Counted from the first letter of the stretch, positions 1 through 9,829 are shown. The stretch is DNA of 38,282 nucleotides from Desulfobacterales bacterium (GCA_025454075.1 JALOPD010000009.1:1-38282); one strand, 5' to 3'. A program made the numbers and translations. The notes: generated by a model from the sequence alone, not told the origin.

Positions 1-127
1 GAATGCGCTTGAACCCGGCCGCTGCCAGCAACCGAAAAATGGAAAGCTTCTCGGCGAGAAGCAGAATTTTCTGCTCGGACTGGAGGCCGTCTCGCAGGGA
101 CACATCTTCCAGAGTTACCGAAAGCAT
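1..127 (-). CDS. HMG-CoA lyase-like (DRE-TIM metallolyase) protein, N-terminal fragment
   Basis: Only the first 42 codons lie in the window; the gene runs off the left edge. The reading begins with ATG at 127, preceded by GGGAGG about 7 nt upstream. The peptide contains V-T-L-E-D-V-S-L-R-D-G-L-Q-S-E, matching the N-terminal metal-binding RDGLQ strand of hydroxymethylglutaryl-CoA lyases, followed by a helix ending A-A-A-G-F-K-R-I, also typical. HMG-CoA lyase cleaves HMG-CoA to acetyl-CoA and acetoacetate in leucine or ketone-body catabolism; other HMGL-like aldol lyases share this motif, so substrate is not certain. It is divergent from lgt, sharing the 128-316 intergenic region. Confidence 0.7.
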   Translation of the reverse strand, partial: MLSVTLEDVSLRDGLQSEQKILLLAEKLSIFRLLAAAGFKRI

Positions 128-259
128 TCATCGCCTCCCAAAAGAACATTGATGGTTGAACCGTATCCGACGTTTCGCCGCGATGTCAAGATGCTCCACG
201 CCCAAAACCGACGCCCCGAAACGACGGAGCCGGAAAAAGGCGACAGGTGTGCCCGTCGA

Positions 260-288
260 TTGACATCCGGCAGCCGGCCAACTAAACT
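260..288 (+). promoter_or_regulatory. sigma70-type promoter of lgt
   Basis: TTGACA at 260-265 and TAAACT at 283-288 are separated by exactly 17 nt, a near-consensus housekeeping promoter. The predicted start of transcription near 295 leaves a leader of about 20 nt with AGGAG just before the lgt ATG. Confidence 0.65.
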
Positions 289-316
289 CCCGGCAATTCG
301 CTCGTCAGGAGCCGGC

Positions 317-1165
317 ATGACTGAATTCTGGAACTGGTGGCAGCACCTGCCGCAGCACATCAGCCCGGTCATTTTTCAGATCGGGTCTTTCAAGCTGCAG
401 TACTACGGGCTGATGTACCTCGTGGCCTTCGCCATCACCTACGGCTTGGTGCTTTACCGCCTGAAACACGAAGACCGCTTTTACGTCTCCCGCCAGCAGG
501 TCAACGACCTCACCACGGTGATCATCCTGGGGTTGATGATCGGGGCGCGGCTGGGATACGTGGTGTTCTACAACCTGCCCTATTTTCTCAAGCATCCGCT
601 TGAAATTTTCCTGCCCTTCGAGTTTTCAAACGGCATCACCTTCACGGGCATTTCCGGCATGTCCTACCATGGCGGGGTCATCGGCATCCTCATCGCGGGC
701 TGGCTCTACACGAGAAAGAACGCCATCAGCCTGCGCGACGTGGCGGACCTATACATTCCGGGCATCCCGCTGGGCTACACCTTCGGCCGGCTCGGCAACT
801 TCATCAACGGAGAACTGTTCGGCCGGGTCACCACGGCCCCCATCGGCATGTATTTCCCCCTCTCGCCGGAAAAGGCCCTGCGCCACCCCTCGCAGCTCTA
901 CGAGGCTTTCTTCGAAGGGATTTTTTTATTTGCGGTGATGTGGAGCATCCGCAAGGCGAGGGCGCCCAGGGGCGCCATGCTGGCCTTCTACCTGATCGGC
1001 TACGGCCTGGTGAGGTTTTGCATCGAGTTCTACCGGGAACCGGATGCCCACATCGGGTTCGTGGTGGGCTTTTTCTCGATGGGGCAGGTGCTCTGCGCGG
1101 GCATGATCGCGGCCGGAGCGGCGCTTTTCTTCTACCTGAAGGGGTTGGAACCCCACCGGTCCTGA
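317..1165 (+). CDS. lgt: prolipoprotein diacylglyceryl transferase
   Basis: Integral inner-membrane enzyme that moves diacylglycerol from phosphatidylglycerol to the lipobox cysteine of prolipoproteins. The 282-residue product has the usual family length and multiple membrane helices. It contains the hallmark G-R-L-G-N-F-I-N-G-E-L-F-G-R signature, the S-Y-H-G-G motif with the family's conserved His, and a C-terminal R-F-x-x-E-F-x-R-E-P segment. ATG 317 is chosen because AGGAG lies 7 nt upstream and the N terminus then matches Lgt; the frame stays open upstream to 149, but the promoter at 260-288 sits inside that extension. Its likely clients here include the lipoproteins at 4763 and 33876. 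Confidence 0.95.
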   Translation: MTEFWNWWQHLPQHISPVIFQIGSFKLQYYGLMYLVAFAITYGLVLYRLKHEDRFYVSRQQVNDLTTVIILGLMIGARLGYVVFYNLPYFLKHPLEIFLPFEFSNGITFTGISGMSYHGGVIGILIAGWLYTRKNAISLRDVADLYIPGIPLGYTFGRLGNFINGELFGRVTTAPIGMYFPLSPEKALRHPSQLYEAFFEGIFLFAVMWSIRKARAPRGAMLAFYLIGYGLVRFCIEFYREPDAHIGFVVGFFSMGQVLCAGMIAAGAALFFYLKGLEPHRS

Positions 1166-1188
1166 GCGCCGTCCACGCCGGCCCGACG

Positions 1189-3036
1189 TCAATCCGGTTG
1201 CGGACCCGCGACTTTCACGACCACCAGGGTGATGTCGTCTTCCTGCAGCTCTTCTCCCCGGAATTCCGCCACGGAGCCCAGGAGGGCGTGCAGAATGCCT
1301 TCGGCCTCCCGGCCGCGATGGCGGCGCAGATCCTCTGCGATGCGAGCTTTCCCGAATCTTTCCGAACCGGCACCACGGGTCTCCCAGATCCCGTCGGTCC
1401 CTATGAGAAGGATATCGCCGACGCCCAGGCCGGAGCGGCCGCTACTCAGGTACGAGCAGGCGTCGTCCACCCCCAGCGCCATTCCCGGCCCGCCCAGTTC
1501 CTGGACCGCATCCGCCGCCGAGCGGTAAAACCAGGCCGGGTCGTGTCCGGCCCGGACCCATTCGAGATGCCGGGCGACGGGGTCCACCTCCAGCAGAAAG
1601 AGGGTCACAAAACTGCCGCTGGGCGCCGTGTCCTTGTAGAGCAGCCGATTGACGTCGCACACCGCCTCGGCGATGGAGCCCGGCTGGTCGAGGCGGCCGC
1701 GCAGCAGCGCGCGCACGGTGGTCATGAGCAAGGCGGCCGATATCCCGTGGCCGACCACGTCCCCCACGGCCACGCAAAAGCGCGGGCCCCCGGCCGACCC
1801 GGGCCTGAGGATGTAGTCGAAGTAATCCCCGCCGGTTTCCTGGCAGTAAAGGCTGCGGCCGGCAATGTCGAGGCCCGGCACCGACGGGGGCGAGGCCGGC
1901 AGCAGGTTCTGCTGGACCTCCATGGCCAGGTTCATGGCCTCCTTCAAATTCAGGCGCTCTTGAAGCTGGCTCGTCATCAAATTGAAGCTGCGGATCAGCT
2001 CGCCGACCTCATCGCGGCTCTTGGCCGGCAGGGGGCCGCCGAACTCGCCGCGGCTCAGCTTCAGCGCCGCACCGGAGACCTTCCGGATGTCGGATGTCGT
2101 GCGCACGGCCACCCACCGGATCAGCGCGATGATGGCCGCGATAAAACAGCCGCCGAAAACCGAGTAGAGCGTCCGGAGCTGAATGACCGGCGCGAGAATC
2201 TCGCTGCCGGGCGCGATCATCACCAGCACCCAGGGGGCTTCTTGAAGGTGGTAAAAGCCGCTGACCTCGTTCGGGGGGTGGCCTGGCCCCCTGAGTGTGC
2301 CATCGGTAGCCAGGGCCATGGCCTTGAAGGTTTCGCGCTCCAGCGGGTCTTGGGTGTCGGCGAGGCTGCCGTGCCGGCCGGGCACGGTGCACACCAGGAC
2401 CTCCCCGCGGTCATCCACGAGGAAGGCCTTGCTGCTCTGCCACCAGCCGGATTCCACCACGTGCTTGAATAGGAAATCAAAGTTGGCAACCACCTCGAGC
2501 CGGCCGATCGCCTGCCCCCGCTCATCAAGAAGGTCCGAGATCATGCTGACGGTGCCGTGATCCCCGGTTGCGTCGAAGCGCGGGGCGGTGATTTCGCGAA
2601 TGCCGGTGCCGTGAAACCGGCGCATCTGCCACCCTTTTCCTGCGGCGCGGGCACCTCGCCCCGAGCCATGAACGCCCGGCCCCGATTCAAGGCTTGCAGG
2701 GGCGCCCTCCTCAGGCTTGTTCCAGCTGAGCTTAACCTCGACGACACCTTCCTGGCGGGTCAGTCGGTCCAGGGCCCATGCATGAAATGACTCGTCACGC
2801 TGGGCGCCGGAGGTGTCATGAAACAGCCGTATCCCCTCTTTGATGCCGACGAGGTGCATGTCCATTTGGTGGGCGGCCCGCTGCAGCTTGAGAATCGCGG
2901 CCTCCCGCCACTGGTCGAGCAGCAGGTCGCGCGCATAGAAAAAACCCGCGACCCCCATGACGACCAGAAGCAGGGTCACGGGGATGATCAACAAGATGGT
3001 GAAGCGCTGCTGCAGGCTGGAGGGGCTGAAGGTCAT
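1189..3036 (-). CDS. membrane sensor PP2C-type (SpoIIE/RsbU) serine phosphatase with HAMP domain
   Basis: A 615-residue signalling protein. A membrane helix at about 11-35 is followed by a periplasmic Cache-like sensor region to about 290, a second helix near 292-312, a HAMP segment to about 365 and a C-terminal SpoIIE phosphatase. The phosphatase motifs are visible: T-G-G-D-Y-F-D-Y near 402, V-G-D-V-V-G-H-G near 426, G-T-D-G-I-W-E near 547 and D-D-I-T-L near 600, including the metal-binding aspartates. RsbU relatives dephosphorylate anti-anti-sigma (STAS) proteins; no STAS protein or anti-sigma kinase lies alongside, so the target is unknown. ATG 3036 is preferred over an open extension to 3147, since the membrane helix then starts near the N terminus, but its ribosome site is weak. 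Confidence 0.85.
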   Translation of the reverse strand: MTFSPSSLQQRFTILLIIPVTLLLVVMGVAGFFYARDLLLDQWREAAILKLQRAAHQMDMHLVGIKEGIRLFHDTSGAQRDESFHAWALDRLTRQEGVVEVKLSWNKPEEGAPASLESGPGVHGSGRGARAAGKGWQMRRFHGTGIREITAPRFDATGDHGTVSMISDLLDERGQAIGRLEVVANFDFLFKHVVESGWWQSSKAFLVDDRGEVLVCTVPGRHGSLADTQDPLERETFKAMALATDGTLRGPGHPPNEVSGFYHLQEAPWVLVMIAPGSEILAPVIQLRTLYSVFGGCFIAAIIALIRWVAVRTTSDIRKVSGAALKLSRGEFGGPLPAKSRDEVGELIRSFNLMTSQLQERLNLKEAMNLAMEVQQNLLPASPPSVPGLDIAGRSLYCQETGGDYFDYILRPGSAGGPRFCVAVGDVVGHGISAALLMTTVRALLRGRLDQPGSIAEAVCDVNRLLYKDTAPSGSFVTLFLLEVDPVARHLEWVRAGHDPAWFYRSAADAVQELGGPGMALGVDDACSYLSSGRSGLGVGDILLIGTDGIWETRGAGSERFGKARIAEDLRRHRGREAEGILHALLGSVAEFRGEELQEDDITLVVVKVAGPQPD

Positions 3037-3200
3037 CTCGCTTTCATTCCGAGCGGGGACATGCCATGGCTGACCCACTTCATAGCCTGCCAAGAGACCT
3101 TTGACAAGGCGAATGACCCGGCCCCGCTTGAGAATATGGCGCCACATTGATATGTAGGCTATACTCTTTACAAATCGAAGTCGAAAAGGTTTACGGATTT

Positions 3201-3890
3201 ATGCCGCTCGAGGGCCGGCACATATGCTTCCGGTATCCGAACGCCGCCGGTGAAATGTTCAGCGATCTGAATTTTCGGCTTTCCGGCCCGGGGTTCCACG
3301 CCCTTTTCGGGCCCTCGGGCGTGGGCAAGACCACTCTGGCCAAGATGCTGACCGGCGCGATCAGGGGGTTCGACGGGGAAATTGCGGCAAACGGGGTCCG
3401 CCGCGTTCTCTACACGTACAATCTCGAACGCCTGCCGGGCTGGTCGAACGTCCGCGCGCATTTCGAGGAGATTGCCCCTTCCGCCGGCCGCCGGGTGGAT
3501 GAGCTGATCGAGACCTTCGGCATCGAAGCCAACGTCGCCTCGCGCTTCCATCGGCTTTCGCTGGGCCAGCAAAACCGCGCCAATCTCATCCGTTATCTGC
3601 TGCAGGATTTCGACCTGCTCATCATGGATGAAAGCCTTGCCAACGTGGATGAGCTCACGCGCGAGAAAATCATTCTCAAAATCAAGGCCATGTTTCCGGA
3701 GCGCGGCTTTCTCTACATCTCCCACAATGTGGCCGAAGTCGCCAAGTTCTGCAGTCAGGTTCTCGTGCTGCGAAGCCAGTCCAAAACCCCCCAGGTGGTT
3801 TCGGTGCAGGGCCAGGACCACCGCGAGGACGCTGCGCCCGACCCGAGCCGACTCGAGCGCGCCATGCTGGAGATCGTCCATGCTGCATAG
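3201..3890 (+). CDS. ABC transporter ATP-binding protein (SsuB/TauB-like) with atypical motifs
   Basis: A 229-residue ATPase driving an importer with the next two genes. Walker A is G-P-S-G-V-G-K-T-T (Lys43) and Walker B is D-L-L-I-M-D-E-S; the switch His is in Y-I-S-H-N. Two features are unusual. The signature reads L-S-L-G-Q instead of LSGGQ. By alignment on the family's L-L-P-W-x-x-V segment, the Q-loop glutamine position is occupied by Asn (Y-N-L-E-R-L-P-G-W). The D-loop is also non-canonical (L-A-N-V-D). ATG 3201 is chosen since the ATPase fold starts directly after it; upstream codons to 3147 are open but not family-like. It overlaps the permease gene by 11 nt, indicating translational coupling. 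Confidence 0.85.
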   Translation: MPLEGRHICFRYPNAAGEMFSDLNFRLSGPGFHALFGPSGVGKTTLAKMLTGAIRGFDGEIAANGVRRVLYTYNLERLPGWSNVRAHFEEIAPSAGRRVDELIETFGIEANVASRFHRLSLGQQNRANLIRYLLQDFDLLIMDESLANVDELTREKIILKIKAMFPERGFLYISHNVAEVAKFCSQVLVLRSQSKTPQVVSVQGQDHREDAAPDPSRLERAMLEIVHAA

Positions 3891-4629
3891 GCGGATTACC
3901 CAGTTTTTCATGATCTACTTCCTGGGCGTGGGCCTGCTCCTGGCGTTGAAGTACGGCTTGAGCCTTTCGGATTACGTCATCCCCAGCCCCGGCGAGATCT
4001 GGCGGACGAGCCGCACCTACGCGGGCCCCTACCTGCTGGCCGTCCTGAACACGCTGGCGGTGGCCGTCCTTGGCCACATCGTGTCCATCTGCCTGGCGAC
4101 GGCGGTTGCGATCATCGGCCGGCTGACCGCGTGGGTCGGGTCCTTCATCCGCACGGCGGCGTTCAACATCCAGGCCTACCCCATTGTGGCCGTGGCCCCG
4201 ATCATTTTCATCCTGCTCGGAGACGGGCTTGCCTCGCGGCTGCTGATTGCCGCCATGATCTGCTATTTTCCGCTGCTGCTGTCGTTCATCGGCGTGTTCT
4301 CGGAGCCGGTTCGGGAGATCGAACACTTCTACGAGTCCACCGGCCGCATGACCTGGCGGCTGCAGGTGAAGATCCGGGCTTTCGAAAACGTCCATAAGCT
4401 CACCACCGTGGTCGTCGGCAGCGCCACCCTGGCCATGGTCGGGACCATCGTGGCCGAGTTCATCGCCGCCACGGCCGGCATCGGGTACAGCATCCGCGTC
4501 GCACTCTACCAGAGCGACCTGGCCAAGATCCTGGTCGCCCTGTTTCTGATCGGCATCGGCACTTCGCTTTACCTGGTAAGCCTCGAGTGGGTCGGCAATG
4601 CGCTTCAAGCACGCTTGAAGCGCATTTAG
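3880..4629 (+). CDS. ABC transporter permease (SsuC/TauC type)
   Basis: A 249-residue membrane protein with about six hydrophobic segments and the binding-protein-dependent transport inner-membrane fold. The conserved cytoplasmic loop is visible near the C terminus as E-F-I-A-A-T-A-G-I-G-Y-S-I, corresponding to the S-x-x-G-L-G-Y loop of nitrate/sulfonate/taurine and NMT1-type permeases. ATG 3880 overlaps the ATPase stop by 11 nt. The last ten codons and the stop lie within a perfect 14-bp inverted repeat (4597-4626). Substrate cannot be deduced from the permease alone. Confidence 0.88.
   Translation: MLHRRITQFFMIYFLGVGLLLALKYGLSLSDYVIPSPGEIWRTSRTYAGPYLLAVLNTLAVAVLGHIVSICLATAVAIIGRLTAWVGSFIRTAAFNIQAYPIVAVAPIIFILLGDGLASRLLIAAMICYFPLLLSFIGVFSEPVREIEHFYESTGRMTWRLQVKIRAFENVHKLTTVVVGSATLAMVGTIVAEFIAATAGIGYSIRVALYQSDLAKILVALFLIGIGTSLYLVSLEWVGNALQARLKRI
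4597..4626 (+). repeat. perfect hairpin at permease 3' end
   Basis: AATGCGCTTCAAGC at 4597-4610 is repeated in perfect inverted form at 4613-4626 with only 2 nt between, ending one base before the permease TAG. No T tract follows, so it is not a standard terminator. It lies between the ATPase-permease pair and the binding-protein gene, where a stem can protect or attenuate mRNA and set different expression levels, as known for some importer operons. Confidence 0.7.
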
Positions 4630-4762
4630 AGTCGTTTCATCATCGGTGCGGTGTAGTAATCCCTCGTGACGTGAAATTGGAACCGGCCCCTCGACGGTGG
4701 GATAAAGCAAATCCAATAGACGACGTTTTCTTCGTCAGGTGCCAAAAGGAGACGAGCTGGGT

Positions 4763-5746
4763 TTGAACATGAAACAGGCTTTGATGCTTTTTCCCATGCT
4801 AGTTTTTCTTTCTGCCTGCGGGCAAAAAGAAAAACTAGAAGAGGTGAACTACCGGCTCAAGTGGCTTTACAACGTCAGTACCGTGGGCGACCTTTATGCC
4901 GAGGCCCAGGGGTATTTCGCGCGCAACGGGCTGAAGGTGAACGTCAAGCCCGGGGGGCCTGAGCGCGACGCCCTGAAAGAGCTCGAGCTCGGCCACGCCC
5001 AGTTCGGGGTGGCCTCGGCCGACCAGGTGCTGCGGGCCGCGGCCAAGGGGGCGCCCATCGTGGTCCTGGCCCAGCTCTTCCAGGTGAATCCCCTTCAGTG
5101 GATCTATCGCCCCGGCCAGACGCTTTTCACAACCCCGGAAGACCTGAAAGGCAAGAGCATCGGGGTCACCTTCGGCGGCAACGACGAGGCCATCTTGCGG
5201 GCCCTGCTCGCCCGCTACGGCATCAGCGAAGATCAGGTGAGCCTTTTCAGCGTGCGCTACGACTACACGCCGTTTTACGAAGGCAAGGTGGCTTTCTGGC
5301 CGCTTTACCTGAACGCCCAGGCCGTCATCATCGGCGAAAAACTCGAGAAGGCCGGGGAGAAATACGCCTTCATGAGCCCGGACGCCCTGGGAGTCCGCTT
5401 CGTGGCCAACTCGGTGGTGACCACCCGCGAGATGCTGGAAAAGCGCCCGGAGACCGTCAAACGCTTCCTTGCCGCCTTGCTCCAGGGATGGCAGGATGCC
5501 TTGGACCCGAAGAACGAAGTTCAGGCTCTAAAAGTCCTCCTCGCTGCCGATCGCGAAACGCTCGAAGACGCAGTCCGCAGGCAGCTTCCCGTGACCCGGC
5601 AGCTGATGGCGACGTCGCCGGCTTCCGAATTCGGCAAGATCGATGCCGCCGCCTGGCAGCAGACGGAAGAGATCATGCGGACCCAGCAGCTGATCCCGGG
5701 ACCGGTTGACGTCGACGCACTGCTGTGGAGAGGAAAAGTCAAGTAG
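4763..5746 (+). CDS. ABC transporter substrate-binding lipoprotein, NMT1/THI5-like family
   Basis: A periplasmic binding lipoprotein of about 327 residues. The signal peptide ends in the lipobox L-S-A-C, placing the lipidated Cys 17 residues after ATG 4769. The mature part begins with R-L-K-W-L-Y-N and A-E-A-Q-G-Y-F-A-R-N-G-L, the typical first strand and helix of NMT1/SsuA-like proteins that bind pyrimidines, sulfonates or nitrate. The start is either TTG 4763 (better spaced from AAAAGGAG at 4744-4751) or ATG 4769. It follows the permease by 133 nt, and a hairpin separates them. The ligand is unknown; pyrimidine/thiamine precursor or an organosulfonate are the usual possibilities. Confidence 0.85.
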   Translation: MNMKQALMLFPMLVFLSACGQKEKLEEVNYRLKWLYNVSTVGDLYAEAQGYFARNGLKVNVKPGGPERDALKELELGHAQFGVASADQVLRAAAKGAPIVVLAQLFQVNPLQWIYRPGQTLFTTPEDLKGKSIGVTFGGNDEAILRALLARYGISEDQVSLFSVRYDYTPFYEGKVAFWPLYLNAQAVIIGEKLEKAGEKYAFMSPDALGVRFVANSVVTTREMLEKRPETVKRFLAALLQGWQDALDPKNEVQALKVLLAADRETLEDAVRRQLPVTRQLMATSPASEFGKIDAAAWQQTEEIMRTQQLIPGPVDVDALLWRGKVK

Positions 5747-5819
5747 GTCACCTCGATCCCCGCCCATCCTATCCGTTCGCTCAGGGGCCGCAACATCGCT
5801 TGGTTATGGCGCAATCAAC

Positions 5820-5859
5820 TTGATTTTGCTTCCCTCATCCGTATAGTTGCGTCTATAAT
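5820..5859 (+). promoter_or_regulatory. candidate promoter for the DUF748-creA pair
   Basis: TTGATT at 5820-5825 and TATAGT at 5842-5847 are 16 nt apart; a perfect TATAAT also occurs at 5854-5859 but lacks a well-spaced -35. Either would start transcription about 50 nt before the ATG at 5916. Confidence 0.4.
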
Positions 5860-5915
5860 CCGACAAGCCTTGATCGGCTCTTTTCTGGCTGCCAACCGAA
5901 CGGGGAAGAAATGCC

Positions 5916-8900
5916 ATGAACGTTCTCAAGAAAACCCTCCGCAGCAAGCCGTTTATCATCTGTGTCGCGGTGCTGGTGTTTTACACCTTGGCCGGATTTT
6001 TTCTTGCGCCATGGCTCGTGCGGCACTACGTGCCGAAGATCGTCCAGGAGCAGATCAAGAAACAGGCCGCCATCGGCGAGGTGCGCATCAACCCCTACCT
6101 CTTCACCGTTGATGCCAACGATTTCCGCATGGAGGAGCCGGACGGCCAGCCGATCGTAGGCTTCAAGCGGCTCTTCGTCGATTTCGAGCTGAAGAGCCTT
6201 TTCAAATGGGCCTGGACGTTCCGCCAGGTGAGCCTGGAGGGCCCCCACGTCAATGCCGTCATCGCCAAGGACGGCGCCCTCAACCTCGCCGGCCTGGCAC
6301 CGCCCTCCGAAGCGCCGCCGACGCCGCCGGAAAAAGACGACGCCCCGCCCCCTCTGATCGTGGAGGAGCTTTCCATCGACCAGGGCCAGGTCGACTTTAC
6401 CGACCAGCGCCAGTCCAAGCCCGCCTCCATCACGCTCAAACCCCTGCAGCTGCAAATCAAAAACCTCACGACCCTGCCCGGGCAGGAGGGGCCCAAATCC
6501 ATCACGGCGACCCTAAACGACGGCGGAACACTGCAGTGGACCGGCGAGATCGGCCTGAACCCGGTGGTGACCCAGGGCAGCTTCGCCATCGAGAATGTCC
6601 AAACCGCCACCGCCTGGAAATTCGTGCAGGATGACGTCGCCCTCGAGCCGCCGACCGGGAAGATCAGCATCACGGCCGACTACCATGTGGATCTGGGCGG
6701 ATCAGAGCCCCAGGCGACGCTCGGCAAACTCGCCGTCGCACTGAAGGGACTCGCACTGAAACTCGAGGGCGCCGAGGCACCCTTTCTCGAACTGCCGGAT
6801 GCGCGGCTGACCGGCGGCCGACTCGACCTTGCCAAGCAGGAGGTCGAGATCGAGAAGCTGGCGGTCGCAGGAGGACGGGTCAGGATCGCCGTGGATGAGG
6901 GCGGGACCTTGAACGTGGAACGTATCGCACGGGACGCCCAAAAACCCGCAGCGGCCCCACCGCCGCGCGCTGCCGTCGGCGCCGCCAAGCCTTGGACGCT
7001 GAGCCTGGCCGCCGTCGATCTGAGCGGCTTTGCCGCCGACTACCAGGACCGCAGCCGCACGCCCGGCCTCTCGGCCGGGGTCGGCGAGATCAAGACGGTG
7101 CTCAAAGCGCGGGCGGAGGCCGGCGATCAGACCCGGGTCGTCGTGAACGACATCGGCGCGAGCCTGTCGGATTTCCGGGCGGCGCTGTCGGACAAGAGCG
7201 AGCCGGGGTTGCAGATCCGGCGCATCGGGCTTGAAGGCGGTGCCTATGACCTGAAGCCCAATGCCTTCAGCGTCGAAAAGGTTTCCGTCGAGGGCGGCGC
7301 CGTGGACCTGAAACGGCTGCCCGACGGCGCCGTCAATTTGGTGCAGCTATTCGCCCCGCCGCAGAAGGGCGCCATCGCCAAGGAAAAAGAGGAAGCGGCT
7401 GCCGAAGGCCATCCGTTCCAATTCCTGGCCAAGGCCGTCGAATTGTCCGGTTTCCAGGTGAAATTCAGCGATCTTACGGTCAAGCCGGAGGCCCCCATCA
7501 TCAACATAGACGACCTGGCGGTCTCCCTCGTTAATGTGGACGGCAAGTCCCCCATGACTTTCGATGCGGGCCTCCAGGTGCGCGGGGGCGGCCAGATTAA
7601 AGCCGGCGGCACGGTCAACCCGGCCGAGCCGACGGTTGAGACCGATATCGAGGTGTCGAAACTGGAGCTGGCCGCCTTCCAGCCTTACCTCAGCCAGGTG
7701 GCTGCCGTCGATCTCCAGTCGGGCACCTTCTCGACTCGCGGAACCCTGCGACACGGCATCAAAGCGGCCGGGGCCCGGACGACCTACCAGGGACGGTTCA
7801 GGGTCGGCGACCTGCGGGTCACAGAAGCCGGCCAAAAGCAAACCCTTGTCGGCTGGCGGTCGCTTGCGACCGACCAGATGAAGGTTCAGCTCGAACCGAA
7901 CCGCCTCGAGATCGGCGACCTCCGAGTCGCGCTGCCGACGGGCAAGTTCATCATCGAAAAGGACCGATCGATCAACCTGGCCAACGTGATCAAATCCGGC
8001 GGCGAAGCCAAAAAGGTCGAAACTCCGCCGCCCGGCGGCACGGCAGGGCCTGCCGACTCCTTCCCGTACCGAGTCCATCGGATTCTTGTGAGCGACGGCC
8101 GGGTCGATTTCGCCGACCTGAGCCTGCCGACCCCCTTCGGGACCAAGATCCACGAGCTTAAAGGCATCGTAGCCGGCATATCGTCCGTCAGGGGCGCCCG
8201 CGCCCAGGTGGAGCTTGACGGCCGGGTGGACGCGTACGGCATTGCCAAGATCAACGGCGAGCTCAACACCGCCGACCCCAAGACCTTTACCGACATCGGC
8301 GTTATCTTTCGCAATGTGGAAATGTCCAGCCTCAGCCCCTATTCGGGCAAGTTCGCCGGTCGGAAGATCGATTCCGGCAAGCTGTCCGTGGATCTCAAGT
8401 ACAAGGTTGCCAAAGGGCAGCTTGCAGGCGACAACCAGATCGTCGTGGAGCGCCTGGCCCTCGGCGAAAAAGTGGAAAGCCCGGAGGCCATGAATCTTCC
8501 GCTTGACCTCGCGATCGCGTTGCTCGAAGACTCCAGCGGCGTCATCGACCTCGGACTGCCGGTCAAAGGCGACCTGGACTCTCCCGAGTTCAGCATCGGC
8601 GCGGTGGTCTGGAAGGCCTTCGTCAACCTGCTCACTAAAATTGTCACGAGTCCCTTCCGAGCCTTGGGGGCGCTCGTGCCCGGCGGAGGAGAGGAATTGC
8701 TCAACTCTGTGGCCTTCGAGCCCGGCCGGCCCGATGTTCCGCCGCCGGAAAAGGAAAAGTTGGCCATACTCGGAGACGCGTTGCAGAAACGACCGCAACT
8801 GAAGCTCATCGTGCAGGGCCGCTACAATCCCGAAACCGACCTGCAGGAGTTGCGCACCGCAAGTCTGCGCCGCGCGCTGGCCGTCAGTCTCGGGCGAAAG

Positions 8901-9323
8901 CTGCGTCGAAGCACTGAACCCGGACCGGTGGATTTCGGCAGCCCGGAAACCGGCAAAGCGCTGGAGGTCATGTTCGCAGAACGCTTCGGCAACGATGCCC
9001 TCAAAGCGCTCAAAAATGAACAGAATGCGGCGGAAGACAAAGCCAAAAAGGAGATGGCCGCAAAGGGTGCGGCATCAGCGGCGGAAGGCGAGCCCAGGGA
9101 CCCGGGTCAGTTCGCAAAGGCCATGTTTGCGCGGCTGGCGGAATCCGAACCGATCGGAGGCCAGGAGCTGGCCCAGCTGGCGGAGGCCCGGTCGCGGGCC
9201 ATCGTGGCCGAGCTGGTAGATCCCGGCCGGCTTCCGGCGGAACGCATCGAAGTGAAGCCACCGGCCGCCGTGGACAGTCAAGACCCGGTGAGCGCGGCCC
9301 TCAGCCTGGAAACGGAAAGGTAG
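5916..9323 (+). CDS. DUF748 / AsmA-like large envelope protein
   Basis: A 1135-residue protein with one N-terminal membrane anchor (about residues 12-34), then a long beta-rich periplasmic region with repeated AsmA-type segments such as [11 protein letters not shown] and [14 protein letters not shown] strands. Proline/alanine/lysine-rich spacers occur near residues 130-150 and 345-355. The C-terminal part (from about 930) has the DUF748 closing module with [10 protein letters not shown]. AsmA/TamB/YhdP-class proteins bridge the inner and outer membranes and are implicated in phospholipid transport; a similar role here is inference from family. creA follows after 5 nt, so the two are probably cotranscribed. 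The start has a weak GGGGAAG ribosome site. Confidence 0.85.
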   Translation: MNVLKKTLRSKPFIICVAVLVFYTLAGFFLAPWLVRHYVPKIVQEQIKKQAAIGEVRINPYLFTVDANDFRMEEPDGQPIVGFKRLFVDFELKSLFKWAWTFRQVSLEGPHVNAVIAKDGALNLAGLAPPSEAPPTPPEKDDAPPPLIVEELSIDQGQVDFTDQRQSKPASITLKPLQLQIKNLTTLPGQEGPKSITATLNDGGTLQWTGEIGLNPVVTQGSFAIENVQTATAWKFVQDDVALEPPTGKISITADYHVDLGGSEPQATLGKLAVALKGLALKLEGAEAPFLELPDARLTGGRLDLAKQEVEIEKLAVAGGRVRIAVDEGGTLNVERIARDAQKPAAAPPPRAAVGAAKPWTLSLAAVDLSGFAADYQDRSRTPGLSAGVGEIKTVLKARAEAGDQTRVVVNDIGASLSDFRAALSDKSEPGLQIRRIGLEGGAYDLKPNAFSVEKVSVEGGAVDLKRLPDGAVNLVQLFAPPQKGAIAKEKEEAAAEGHPFQFLAKAVELSGFQVKFSDLTVKPEAPIINIDDLAVSLVNVDGKSPMTFDAGLQVRGGGQIKAGGTVNPAEPTVETDIEVSKLELAAFQPYLSQVAAVDLQSGTFSTRGTLRHGIKAAGARTTYQGRFRVGDLRVTEAGQKQTLVGWRSLATDQMKVQLEPNRLEIGDLRVALPTGKFIIEKDRSINLANVIKSGGEAKKVETPPPGGTAGPADSFPYRVHRILVSDGRVDFADLSLPTPFGTKIHELKGIVAGISSVRGARAQVELDGRVDAYGIAKINGELNTADPKTFTDIGVIFRNVEMSSLSPYSGKFAGRKIDSGKLSVDLKYKVAKGQLAGDNQIVVERLALGEKVESPEAMNLPLDLAIALLEDSSGVIDLGLPVKGDLDSPEFSIGAVVWKAFVNLLTKIVTSPFRALGALVPGGGEELLNSVAFEPGRPDVPPPEKEKLAILGDALQKRPQLKLIVQGRYNPETDLQELRTASLRRALAVSLGRKLRRSTEPGPVDFGSPETGKALEVMFAERFGNDALKALKNEQNAAEDKAKKEMAAKGAASAAEGEPRDPGQFAKAMFARLAESEPIGGQELAQLAEARSRAIVAELVDPGRLPAERIEVKPPAAVDSQDPVSAALSLETER

Positions 9324-9328
9324 TCCGT

Positions 9329-9817
9329 ATGAGAAAAATCGGCATCGCTATGGTCGCGCTGGCTCTTATTGCGGCAGGCAGCTTCGGGTGGTGGTTCTTC
9401 AGCCGCCCCGACCGCGGAACGACCGGCTCCGTCAGCACGAATTTTCGATGGCTGGGTCCCAACGACAAGATCGTGGTCGACGGCTTCGACGACCCCAAGG
9501 TCCAAGGAGTCGCCTGCCACATTTCCCGGGCGGAAACCGGCGGTGTGAAAGGTGCGCTTGGGGTTGCCGAAGACACGAGCCACGCCAGCATCTCCTGCAG
9601 CCAGGTCGGCCCGATCAAGATCCTCGGCGAACTCAAAGACGGTGAACGCGTCTTCGACGAGCACCGAAGTCTGGTGTTCAAGACGCTGCAGGTCGTGCGC
9701 TTTTTCGACCGCGAACGCAAAGTCCTGGTCTATGTGGCCTACAGCGATCGGGTCCTCAGCGGCAGTCCCCAAAACAGCGTCAGCACGGTGCCGGTCATGC
9801 GTTGGCCGGCCCCCTGA
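9329..9817 (+). CDS. creA: CreA family exported protein
   Basis: A 162-residue protein with an N-terminal hydrophobic signal/anchor (about residues 4-26). The body closely follows E. coli Cre[22 protein letters not shown], the [10 protein letters not shown] segment, [16 protein letters not shown] and the final V-P-V-M-R-W. The two conserved cysteines are present. CreA's molecular function is unknown; in enterobacteria it sits before creBCD, but no creBCD genes are present here. It lies 5 nt after the DUF748 gene, suggesting a shared envelope role. Confidence 0.92.
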   Translation: MRKIGIAMVALALIAAGSFGWWFFSRPDRGTTGSVSTNFRWLGPNDKIVVDGFDDPKVQGVACHISRAETGGVKGALGVAEDTSHASISCSQVGPIKILGELKDGERVFDEHRSLVFKTLQVVRFFDRERKVLVYVAYSDRVLSGSPQNSVSTVPVMRWPAP

Positions 9818-9829
9818 AGACCGACGGGG

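Noticed and set aside
940..2472. Long plus-strand open frame opposite the sensor phosphatase
   Set aside because: It is antisense to a gene with complete SpoIIE motifs, has no domain pattern and reflects high GC content.
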